Origin: Lingula anatina
Lineage: Eukaryota; Brachiopoda; Lingulata; Lingulida; Lingulidae
Assembly: GCF_001039355.2 (NCBI RefSeq)
Contig: NW_019775417.1
Coordinates: 256,698-320,697, forward strand
Length of the DNA: 64,000 nucleotides
Reading direction: 5' to 3'
In this document: positions 1 through 20,601 of the stretch, in pieces
Layout: each line of letters opens with the position of its first letter
Numbering within the stretch: the first letter of the stretch is position 1
Program-made: the position numbers and the translations under genes
The notes under the pieces: generated by a model
What the model was told of the DNA's origin: nothing
Databases searched by the model: none
The model's input: only the letters and a program-made list of their open reading frames with translations

Positions 1-36
1 AGTGTTACCGGATACAGTCTCCGTTATTGGCCTTAC

Positions 37-797
37 CTCGCTCTTCGTGATCCGGTTTGTAGCGCCATGCTGGATTTGTAGGCCATTCTGGAATGAAGGT
101 CGTCCACGGTCCGGAAGTGGCTGAACGGTATGTCCTTCTTCAGAGGATGACATAATATCCGGTAATTCCATTGCGCAAGCTCGGGAATCGTGCCGTTGAT
201 GAGACCGGAAATGGTGACGGGAAGATAGGCAAAGTTCTCAAGGTTGTCCTTGCGACCAGAGTACGCGCTGAAGCGAGCCTTCTCGTGCAGGTCAAACCAG
301 TCCGTGGCGTCCAAAAAGTGGCGATCGCTGTCGAAAGACTCTTCTAAAGATGCTGTGAGTGAAAGATACGAATACTGTAATTTTTTTTAATGGGATGCAA
401 ATTAAAGCTTTTTGCTTAATTAATACCGCTGAAGTACACATTATTAATTCAAACAATTACGCACACAAACAAATAAACAGAAAATAAGAATATATAATTT
501 ACTGGCAATTATTTTAAAAACTGTTCATTCTTACGACAACATAGCTGACACAGCTTTCTGAGTATCTTATTCATTTCTCGCAGATAATTTTCCATTACCT
601 GAACTTTTCATCCAGGCTCCTTCTAAGTAGCAAAGGTTGGCTTTGAAGTATTTAGTGTAATCTCTGTGAGATTTGTCTTGATTTTTCCAGGCTTTAAACC
701 ACTCCTTCATCTCCGCTATTTGTTCCTGCACCGTGGCTTTATTCCTGACCTGAATGAATACATGGTTGGTAATTAAACAACGAATAAGCAATGAACA

Positions 798-846
<49 letters not shown>

Positions 847-3841
847 GATAGATAGATAGATAGATAGATAGATGAATAAATTGATGAAACAAACAATCAA
901 AAAACAAATTGATTCATATATTTTAAAAAGCAAGACGAAAAATAAAAATACAAAAATAAAAAACACGAAGTCCATAAAATGAAGATAAATGAATAAAAAA
1001 ATTAAGAGAAGAGTAAACAGATAGATAACTAAAGATTGATACTACTAAAAATAGATCTATTACAACTAAATAGACTTCTTTACACTTGAAATATTCTGAC
1101 GCTGTTGCAAAATTATCAAACGATGCCAACAGTACCTCTGGTGGCACATCAGGGAAAGGGATATCCTCTGTGCAGTGAAAATCTCTGCTTCTCCGGCATG
1201 GCATGACGAACTTGTAATCGTTATGTCTGGTCCGGAACTCCACCCCGTTCAATACGGCGACGAACTCTCCCATCCCTATGGTGCGGTCGTAGTTAGCATG
1301 GTTATGAATACTGACGGCGCTGTTACCGGTGTACGTCGTGGAGTGGTACGGCCGCGTGCCTGGAGAGACAAATTTGGTTTTGTGACATTTTAAAATCAAT
1401 CTCAAGCTCAATCTCTCATGGACACATGCACACGAACATATCTCCATGCAAAAAAGACAACACAACACAAGAACCGGAGAGCACTATTGTCAACCCTAGG
1501 ATGACCTGTTTATGCAAATTAAAATTTATATGGTTAAAGAAAAGTTAATTTTCATAGAAGACACATCCGTTTCATTCAGAGCGTGACCGCTGTTAACTTA
1601 TCTCAAACCCCGGTATACCAGGTGAAGTCTTATAGAAACTGTGCCTGACAAACTACAAGTACTGTACAACGGATGCTCATTATAATTATTTATTAATTAT
1701 AGACTTAGAACATGTTGATTGGTGATTATATACGTAAATTGAATTAAATTGAAAATGATATGCAACGGAACTTGTATTTATTTTGTGGAAATTGAAGGAA
1801 ATTATTTCGACAGTTTTTAAGTGTGTGATGATGATGGATTAGATAGCAGATTCACGAGGTTAAAGCGAAAATAATGGTCGTGGGATTTTAGTTCAGATAA
1901 ATAATTAAGCAGATGCGGCGTATTGCAAAGCACACAAATACTTTCACGTGCGCGCAATAAAAATAAATAACAAAACATAAAATAAAGTTATCAAACAAAG
2001 AGATAAATTGGTTTATAAATAAAGAAAGGTTTATTTGTCATTTTATACCAGAAAATGTTAACGAATAAGAAGACCGCCACGTCTGACAAAGGAAAAAGAC
2101 GCAAAGATGCCTCGTCGATAAAGGCTTTCGTCTAAAAATGATCAAAACACCTGTCAAAACGAAGTCCATAAAATGAAGATAAGTGTTGTCCATCATGGCA
2201 TTGTAGTTCTCTATCCTTTGATTTACGACGCTTTGTGGCCATTTTATATTACTAAATTAACTAATGCCCCTTCAACTAGACCATAGCAAACACTATTATC
2301 AGCTGTAAAAATTTGAGTGTCCATTTTTGAGTTCTCCGTCTTCTAAATGACTTTTGGTGGTTGGTTTAAATACTCAAATCATGCTAATAGATTTATTGAT
2401 AACCGCCGCATACGCAAACTGTGCGTTAATGAAGCTCTGGTGAACGTTTCAAATGACAGTAATGCGGTTTGAATGTCTTGATGTTTGATAAAGATGAAAT
2501 ACTGGTTCTTCCGCAAAGAAGAGGACATTTGAGTCACGCCAGTGATGCACAAATTATATGCAAACCATTATTTTTGCTGTTTGATCCATCTAATATGGAG
2601 AGAAATAAACAAGAATATAAACGTGATAAACGGCAATTAAGCAGATATTCCATAAAAGATGTGCATCACTGGCGGATCTCAAATGTTTCCCTTTTTTGTG
2701 GAATGACCCTTACATCATTTTGCCTTCTCTATGATTTAACTCGGCATTTAACTTAGATTTAATTCAGCACCCTATGATAAAGCGATTAACTTATCCTTTC
2801 CATTTACAGGAAAAGACATAGGCATGCTGCAAATAGGAGTCGGTCTTCAGTGATATAAACTGTAATACTCAAAGTTGCTCTAAGGTAACTTTTCATTAAA
2901 GACGGGATGTCAGTTTCTCATACATGGTCATATATTTTATGTGCTAGGTGTTGATTCTGCTGAGAAGGAAAGGCATAAGCGATTCTTCTTGTTAGAGTAT
3001 TTGACAAAACAGGGGTTATAACCAACACATAATATAAAAGAATTCAGTGACTTTAACGCACCAGCATCGCGTGCAGAGGAGGGGATCACGCCACGCTCTA
3101 GCGGCCGTATCATCTACGGGAAATTTTTCATGTAATGATATTCATATGATAATTCTTAAACTCGGTTTTTCAACACTTACATATAGGCAAAGTATTTCAC
3201 CGACCCTGTAAAGCAAGCGAAGATACACTGATAATTTCTTCAAAATAGCAACATTGAAAACCAGGCTCATTTGCACGGGACCATCACGTCTAACTAAGAT
3301 CCCAAAACTCACCGTCCGTCTGAAGTCTGATCTGTTTTATCCCCGAGCTCCCCTCAGACCGTATTCTTTCCTCTACAAACAGCTGCTGCATGATAAGTTG
3401 CCTGCCCAAGGCCGCCACCGTGCTCTGCAGTTGCCGTATCACCTTCGAGGCGTCGCCATCAGAGCCCGCAGCGTCGTTCGCAGCGTCGACGTCGTTCGCG
3501 AGGGGGACGCCCAATGAAGCTTGAAGGCGCATTAGCCTTTGTAAACGGCGTTCCTGGTTTTTCCGTCCGCCCTGAGCTTTCAAAATATCCCCAGAAATCA
3601 GGAGAAATACTACTAGGACTAACGGTGTGCTTAAAAAATTCTGGAAAAAAAAACATAAGAAAATGGATCTGATAAAAAAATGATTTTTATTCTGGAGAGA
3701 TATCTAAACTTTAAAAGAAGGGGAGTGCATTCCAATAGCAAAAAAGCAAACAAAGAATACATAAATTGCGAATTTACCAACACCAGCGACTTTTAATGCT
3801 GATATAACACACTAGTTTATATCAATTAGACCTACCTTCAT
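37..3841 (-). CDS. Secreted coiled-coil protein of unrecognised family (5' part, runs off left edge)
   Basis: Five exons join in frame with GT-AG borders: 3836-3841 (only ATG AAG), 3313-3640, 1086-1359, 599-744 and 37-352; a donor (GTAAGG) at 31-36 leads out of the window. The start is a six-base coding exon spliced onto a hydrophobic segment, giving MKNFLSTPLVLVVFLLISG, a convincing signal peptide. Exon 2 then encodes a charged Arg/Gln/Leu-rich stretch likely to form a coiled coil. Exons 3-5 encode a globular region with motifs such as IGMGEFVAVLNGVEFRTRHN, VQEQIAEMKEWFKAWK and AYSGRKDNLENFAYLP. I have the impression that similar uncharacterised proteins exist in other invertebrates, but I cannot name a domain or function. 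The 1.95-kb intron 2 holds nothing I recognise. Exon phases match at every junction, which supports the model strongly; the function is unknown. Confidence 0.82.
798..873. repeat. Compound microsatellite (AAT)n-(GATA)n
   Basis: About 45 bases of AAT repeats are followed by about seven GATA units, inside intron 3 of the minus-strand secreted-protein gene. Low-complexity reading frames across it are not genes. Confidence 0.95.
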
Positions 3842-4642
3842 ATTTTTATCTTTTTTGTCTCCTTCTCGTCTGCTGTCTGTCCCGAATATAAAAGGCCACG
3901 AATTCCGTCGCGGTTTTTAAACCAGTCTATTCCCCAATCCCCGTGACTCGACAAATCCGGATTAATCACTGTGTCGTCACAATCGGTGCGCGCGACCTTG
4001 TGCCTTATTGGGAACTCCAAGGCTGAACAAGCTTGGCACACATCTAAAAAAAGTTAAAAATAGAAATACTTGGCGAGAGAATTGTACACATACGTTTTCT
4101 ATTTTTATTTCGCATTGTACACGTTTTCTATTGCGCCTGCGCTTAAGAGGAGAGGATCGCGGGTCATCATATACTAGTACATTCATACATATATAGACAT
4201 GTATATATTTTCATCCATGTCTCATAAAAAGTTTTCCTCGATAATTCTTCATTATTTTAAGGGGGCTATGAAGTCTCAAAATGAGGCTTCTTGTAAATAG
4301 TCTCACTTGACAAGAAACATATGTGCTTGCTTGTTTCACAAATGTTTATGATTAAATCATTGCTGGTCATCTTTTCTAAGGTTGGTGCATACACTCACGG
4401 CTAGCGATTTCCCTTCCTTGTTAATCATCCTCGGGGTCCAAATACACTCACGACTGACCGCTGCAATCCACAAGCTCAGGAATGGATGCTCTGGCCATCG
4501 TAGTAATGGAACTGAAGCACGCGACGTGCATAAGGCAGTTACAGGTAGCTATTGCACCCTGAGTTGGGAGGGGGGGGGGGGGCGGTGGACTCAGGGACGG
4601 TGGACTCATGCTGATATTGCAAATAGTCCAACCGTTATCCCC

Positions 4643-4850
4643 AAAACTCACATGGTGTTACTGGATCCATGGTCACCGGAGTATGCCGTGGTAAATTCAA
4701 TGTCTGAAACGCAGGGTGTTACTGGAAACGACAGATTCTATATAGAAGTTGTTAATGTCAGTTTTCCTTAAAACTCAGGGTGTTACTGGTAACGACAGAT
4801 TCTAAATAAAAGTTATTATTATTAATGTCCAGTTATCGTTAAAATTCAGG
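4643..4850. repeat. 64-bp tandem repeat, about three diverged units
   Basis: The phrase GTGTTACTGG preceded by AAAACTCA recurs at about 4643, 4708 and 4771, spaced 64 bases, followed by AACGACAGATTCTA in the last two units. A degraded fourth start (ATTCAGGG) is at about 4844. Confidence 0.8.
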
Positions 4851-5486
4851 GAATTAGTCTGCGGTAATTGTGCATAATCTATGGAATAAAATCCAAGGGT
4901 GTGTCATGGCGTAGTTAAGGGGTGTGTCAAGGCGGTGACGTCACTTCCGTCCACTTTCTACCCCACCCCTCCCACCACCACTACCTAAACCCTATAGGTG
5001 CGTCACTGTGTCTTTTCACCATGGTTCTCTCATCCCAAGTGCCGTGCATCTCCGCATTTTGAAAATTAATTCATGACAGACAGAAGACCCCCTGCCAATT
5101 CTTTGACTCACGCGTTAGGTTTTGGATGCCGTATCTGAAAATATCTTTTAACCCTGCTATTCTTGGGTATTAAACCTGTCCGTAAATTGAATTATTCCTG
5201 TTGTGGTGTTTTAGCTTAGAAAAATCACACCCACGTTTCTAAGATGTTTTTCCTTTTTACTACTGCGTGTGTGTTTTCAATGAAGTCCAAATTGGAAAAA
5301 CTTGCACACATTAGTTTTCTCGTGCAATCCTGGTCACCACGGAAATTACCGATGCGAAGCAGAAGTTTTTGACATAAGAATCGGATATTTTTGTGGTGAA
5401 AAAGGATACATGTACACACATTTCATTTAGAAAACAATGTTTTTCGTGTATTTCGTACATTTAGACTTTTTGACTAGAACTTTCAA

Positions 5487-5519
5487 ATTAATAAATAAAT
5501 AAATAAATAAATAAATAAG
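5487..5519. repeat. (AATA)n microsatellite
   Basis: Eight near-perfect AATA units in intergenic DNA. Confidence 0.95.
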
Positions 5520-6867
5520 CACACATCAGGTCCCATATTTGAGTCAACTTATTCTATTCTAAATTCCAACGACTGAGTACAAAAAAATTCTCTTGGTTTT
5601 CATTTTTTCGTGTGTTGCTCTGATCTTTTTTTATTTTTATGAGTCACTGTCACAAGGGCACCTTTCAACAAAAGAGCTTCAAAATAAAAGTGACAGACAA
5701 AAACGTCAAGTTCAAAAATAGGATTTAAAGAAGGTAGGTCAAGAAAACCGGTTTCAGGCCGATTTTTATTTCTTATTTTATTGAAATTGGTCCCAAAGGA
5801 GGAACCATTATTTTAAACTAAAATATAACAAATAGGCATGATATCATTTTGGAGTTTTGGAAAGAAAATCATTTAGATCATCAAATGTGGGCCTCTCTAC
5901 ATATGACTCACAAGCGGGTTTTTAATATACATCATGTATGCTGCACTGCTGGGAACTACCTACTATATGAAAGAGGCGGTTTGATCTCTCGATCTGTTTT
6001 TTTTTTTTTTTTTCTTGATTGATTCTTTTTTCCCCTCTTATTCATTCATAATTCGTGTTTGGATGGTGCATTTTAATCTTAAATTATATGAAGTTAATTA
6101 TATTAATCAAATTTTTCGACTAGGACCTAAACACGAGTTATATTTCCGTATCGAACACGAGCAAGTTTGTTGGCCATTTATTTCTGTTCCATTGACTTTA
6201 TTCTCGCTATCAGTAGTTCACACGATGTCAAATGAATTTCCTTGCGGTTAAATTTCAATTTATTTTACAACAGCAGAACATATTTTCGTGTAAGATTAAA
6301 AATTGGCATCACACCACACAGCATTGTTTATTTGTGTTGAATGGTCTAAACAAACAGATAGTAAAGATTTTAGAAAATAGCGGTGTGGCAGCCTGGGTCT
6401 GTGAAGTCACTGGTAACTGTAGGCCTACCAGCGCCATGAACAGCAGAGTACGGTTGGGGGAAGTGAGAAGTGTGAATGAAGAATTCCTCGGCTGATACCT
6501 CTCCTGTTCATTTATTTCCTCAACGCAAGCGGAACAGGATGGTGTGAAAACAAAAAAGCACAAGCCACGGCTTCCCTGAACCAATGCCAACACCGCACCT
6601 TGCCAGATGCACGCACGTTTCTGCATCCTGCGTTTCTGTGGTTCCTGCCAACTACCCTCCACTGCCTTTGGTAGTTAACGACAGAGACACGGTGATTAAC
6701 GGAGGCTAGTTTGTAGTAATTAACCTCTTACATTCAGGGTGCAGTAGTTACACTGCACTTTTTTTACAACGATAAATCACCATATCCGGAAGGGTTCGTT
6801 TTAAAAACGACTTCATAATTTGTCCTCGGCCTTGCATGATTGACCTTTGCCTAGTTAACGGGCAGTA

Positions 6868-7055
6868 CGATGAAGACAATTACAGCGGCGGATCCAAAGA
6901 TATTTTCTGACAGTCTTTCAAATTGTCTTTGCTGATCCATTCTCTGTTTTTGACCGTCTTCCGACAGAAAAAAATTAGATACTAGTCATTGCAAACTTAA
7001 AAATCTGACTGTCTTCCAGAAGACCCAGAAGACGGCCTCAATCCTCCCCTGAATT
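6868..7055 (+). repeat. Dispersed repeat, copy A (inverted relative to copy in SDHA intron 5)
   Basis: The segment from AATTACAGCGGCGGATCC to CCTCAATCCTCCCC matches the reverse complement of 12836-13012 with moderate divergence. Shared landmarks are ATATTTTCTGACAGT, GACCGTCTTCC and TCTTCCAGAAGACCCAGAAGA (GGGTCTTCCGGAAGACAGTC in the other copy). It looks like a short non-autonomous mobile element; no terminal repeats or coding capacity are evident. Confidence 0.75.
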
Positions 7056-8607
7056 AAGACAGACATTATTTTACTACTTCAAACCACTGACTTGACCTTG
7101 TAGGCCTACCCTGTAAATTCATACTTAAATGACTTCGGGGAAAAGAGCGAAAATTGAGTGATTATATAAAAGGAAAAAGCTCGGGAAATAAAAATAATTA
7201 CTTCAAAATCAATTCAGGAATGACAATTATTGTCTACATGTAATTACCATCAAATACATGCATGTACTCATCTGTGTTAACATATTTAAAGAGGGTCTCA
7301 TGGAGGGAGGGGAGGGGGTATTGATCACAGTTCACGGGAAATAAAATCATTCACATATCACAGTGAATAAAACTATTCATGTCTCAGTGAAAATAGGCCT
7401 ACAAGAAATACGAGTTGAAAATCGGAATCGACGAGCATAATGACTTCGTTTCACGAAGGACGAAAAATAAGGAGCTGTATGGTCCGGTTCTTCACGGATC
7501 ATGCTAAATAATATGAGCGTTTCACGCATCTCCGGAAATAATTATAAAAATGGCTTTCACGGGTAACGAAAATACCCAGTGGGACCCTCTTAAAAAGCGT
7601 ATAAAAATAAGGGGGCGAGAAAAACGAACTCGTTAACTCAGAGAAATGACAGACATTTAACGTCATTTTTATATAATCAAAATCAACTGCAATTTGTAAT
7701 CCATTTCGATTTTTATTAAAAATAATAATAGGCCTAATTATTTATAATATGCTACACGCAGGGCCTAGGGCTACTCGATCAAATGTAGGACCCCTATAAA
7801 CAGCTAGGTCACTTTTAAAACATCTGAAAACTTTTGGTTTGTGTAAATTGAGGTTACGATCGATCCTTGGCAAACAAAAGTGGCAAATATTGTACGTAGC
7901 ATTAAAAAAAAATCAAAGTTCGCGAAGGCAATAGATGTTACATTTAGCCTACATGTAGGCCTACCTGCAATCTTATTCTTATTCCAGGAGTAGGCCTAAT
8001 TATACCTATAATTCAGCCTTGTGCGGTACGAAACCAGAAGGCATGGTTTTGATATTTGACTCCTACGTGCTTGCGCTTGTCATGTATACATTTTCATGTA
8101 TGAAAATGGCCAACCTTAATACCACCTTATAGCCAAATTATAAATGTAGGCCTGGGAACACCGCTTCCTCCGCCCCCTTTTTTTTGTCTTTTTTTAGGTG
8201 GAAATTCAGCCGATCATTTGGAATCTCTGGAGATCTTTGAAAAAGAGAAGCGTGGATTTTCTGTATGTAGAAGACTTTTAACCCTCTATACCTCTTTTTT
8301 TCTCTCAAACTGGGAGTCACTCGTTTAATTCGTGTGGCTTACCGCCCCCCTCAGCTGCCTCTCACAAGATAAGGGCACGCAAGGTCAACTCTAAGAACTT
8401 CCGGGTCAACCCAGGGGTCAACAATAATCTTTGCTATTTTAACAGAACTAAAGCAGCTGATGGGCTATTTGGTTATAATACCAACATATAACTACACATA
8501 AAACAGCAAATGCCTTCAAATGTGTTATGCAAATAGTTTTTCATTCAATCTCGGCTTATGTAAGGCAAGTTACACAAGTAGTGCTTCTGGGATAGAATAT
8601 ATCCAAG

Positions 8608-17841
<9,234 letters not shown>

Positions 17842-20601
17842 GAGATACAGAGAGAGAAAAAAATAACATTATTTTAAGCCAGATGTGATGTGATGGTATA
17901 GTTTGCTTGTACTCTGAAGACAGATATTTTCTGGATATAGAAACTAAAGAGTTCAGTCATAGCATGGATAAAAAAGAAAAGCTGAAGGGAACAAAATTGG
18001 GTGCTCTTCTAGGTGACTTATTTATGGTTTAGGAAGATGATGTTTGAATTCCTTGTTGATACTCCAGGAGCCATATTTGGACATAGTCACTTTTTATTCA
18101 GTCAAATTGAGTGAAATATAGAGTGTTATTTGGCTTCTGAATTTGTAATATAATTTTTTCTTGGTTTATGAGTTCTGAGTCAGTCAGCAGCTGGACATTT
18201 TTAAAAAAAATTATTCATTTAAATGTGACATTAATCTGAGCAGTGCTTTTGTGTATTTTGCTTATTGCCATCTTGGGGCTGGTGTCATGAATATATCACA
18301 AGAAAACCATTGTTATTAGTGTTGTTTGTTAAAGTAACCTGTCTTTAATGGGGAGATTTACCTAACGAACAACGATAATGAGACTGTTTGTGATAGTTGC
18401 TTCTCATAACTGGCCTCAGGATGGGTAAGTACATGTAATATTGCCTACACCTGTGACCAAATTATTATAATCAACCTGGAAACCTAAGTATATTTTACTA
18501 AGAAACTAGTGAATATGTTACAGGTGCACTAAGGCCATTTGCTTTGATAATAATCAGTTTTAGTGAAATCTAGGCAGCTTTTGACATTAATTCTTTTAGC
18601 AAGACATCATCATGTTACTTGGCAAGATGTATTTGACACTTAACTGTGGGAAGAAAAATAAAGATTTACATGTATGTAGTAAACTGTTATATCATTCATG
18701 TAAAGAGAACTTCAGATTTGTAAAATGGAGATAATCTGATTGAGCTTTCCTTGGAGAAATTTTAGTGAGCATTTCTGCTGATACACTAGATTCACACAAT
18801 ATTCTATTTCACACCATGCAAGCAAGTTTTGAATAATTTATTTATTGTTTTGAGAAAGGAACAGTACCTTTTAAATGAGAATAACTTCTGATTAGTGATG
18901 GATGTTGTTTAATGTCAATACTGGAAGGAACTTTCATTCTCTTTTGTATAAAAATAAATGTGTTGCATATTATTTTCTAGTGTGGTTTCTTTTTAATGAA
19001 GAATATATCTGCAGACATCAGTTTGATTTTAAAAATTCCTTTAAAAAGCATTTATTAAAATGTGTTCTGGCACATTTTAAAGAGCTATTTGGGTGGTGAG
19101 AGCTAGATGTGGAATTTTATGACATGGGCCAAAAATTAAACAGTTGGTCATCAAGTTTGTTTTACTTGCCACCATGACAACAGAAATTTTCAGTCACTTT
19201 GCATTAACTTTAAAGAGAAACTTTAAGTGAGATGCTTTCCATAAAACCCATCCAAGTGCCACTATAATTGCATAATGTAAAGAAATACCAAAGAGCATCA
19301 TTTCATATTTCACAAAAACGATATTTCGATGGGTATTTTCTGCTTTCTTTCTGTGATATTTAGCAACTCGTTTAAATAACTGTGCACGCAGCAGTATTGT
19401 GCCATGCACTTATTCATCAGTTTGACAGACTTTTAAGGACTGGTGGGACAGATAAGTAGGTCAATTTAACTCTAGAAATTTAAAGGAGCTGCGGTTTAAA
19501 GATCCTGTGGCTGATGTTGTCATGGCCTGTCAATCTAGTAGAAGTGGTTTATATCTGGTACAGATTATCTATGCTCACTTCATATGTAACTTTCAACTTT
19601 GGGAAAGTGAAAAAAAAAAACTACATTTTCTTTTTATAATAACATCTTTATATACAACATATTTCAACAAAATATAAATATTGATACAAGTAGCTTGTTA
19701 CAAGGAAAATGCTTTTTAAATACACTTTATATAAAAGAAGTGATGCATCTTGACACTAAAGAGATATCAGTTAACATGACACTCGGAAAAATATCTTGTG
19801 AACAACTGGGCACTTCAGACCTCACTCTCAGAACATAACAACCTAAAATTTAAGTAGCACAATTTTGTCAAAATAATAATAACAGTGACAAAATATTCAT
19901 GCTTCTTATTAATTCCCAGACAAAGTGTTCGCCTTAAAACAACAATAACTGGCAAACGTGTTTTGAACTAAAATCACTGCTGAATGATATGTTTAATAAA
20001 CATTTAACTTTGTATTCTGAACACATTTAACTTTATACTCTGAACACTCTCCCGACTACTCTCTTGGTTAAATATCTCACACAACTGCAATGTGGCACAT
20101 AACCAAAAATACTATTTTAGATGGAGGTCCAAGATCTAAGTTACTTTGCAGTAATGTACCAGGCTAAGCCAAGATGACACCCTATCAGGCACATACATAG
20201 TACTGACCAGTTATTATCAGACTATTATAATTAACATTGTAGTTTCTAAACAAGCATCATATTCCATGTAAATTTAACACCATAAAACTTAATGTCATTC
20301 ACCTTTAAGTAATTGCCATACTTAACATCTAAAATATAATTGGGGTGACAGGAATTCTTTACTGGCAAAAGTACTGCCAAAATTAAACGTTCGTAGATTT
20401 CATCCTCAAATAGTATGTTCAACTAAATCACACTGTTTCACATCACATAAAAGTTGGCCACAAAACTGACATTTTTTCCTTGCATCCAAGATACACCCAA
20501 TTCTTTAGCCTTATGCACAAAAATAAATAAGATATATAGTTAAAGTATATTATCCTATAATAATCATAATTATAAAAACAGCATAAGAGATAGTAATGCT
20601 A
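17842..20601. other. Convergent 3' flanks of SDHA and BAG3
   Basis: AT-rich, non-coding sequence between two tail-to-tail genes. The left part is presumably the SDHA 3' UTR, the right part the BAG3 3' UTR. I see no exon, RNA gene or element here; short reading frames lack family features. Confidence 0.75.
18657..18662 (+). terminator. Candidate SDHA polyadenylation signal (AATAAA)
   Basis: AATAAA lies 816 bases after the SDHA stop codon. It is the clearest signal in this stretch, but the site was not confirmed by transcripts. Confidence 0.4.

Larger units (their letters stand above)
3842..8607. other. Intergenic region between two divergent genes
   Basis: This holds the 5' flank of the minus-strand secreted-protein gene and of SDHA on the plus strand. 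I see no convincing exon. It contains a 64-bp tandem repeat, a G-run near 4568-4581, an AATA microsatellite (5487-5519), one copy of a dispersed repeat (6868-7055) and an excess of the palindrome AGGCCT between 6420 and 8150. Confidence 0.7.

Noticed and set aside
567-975. Ile/Tyr- and Leu-repeat reading frames
   Set aside because: Translations of the AAT/GATA microsatellite; only the 599-744 part is a real exon.
4382-4771. A 129-residue plus-strand frame
   Set aside because: Runs through a G-tract and the 64-bp tandem repeat; no domain, no splice partners.
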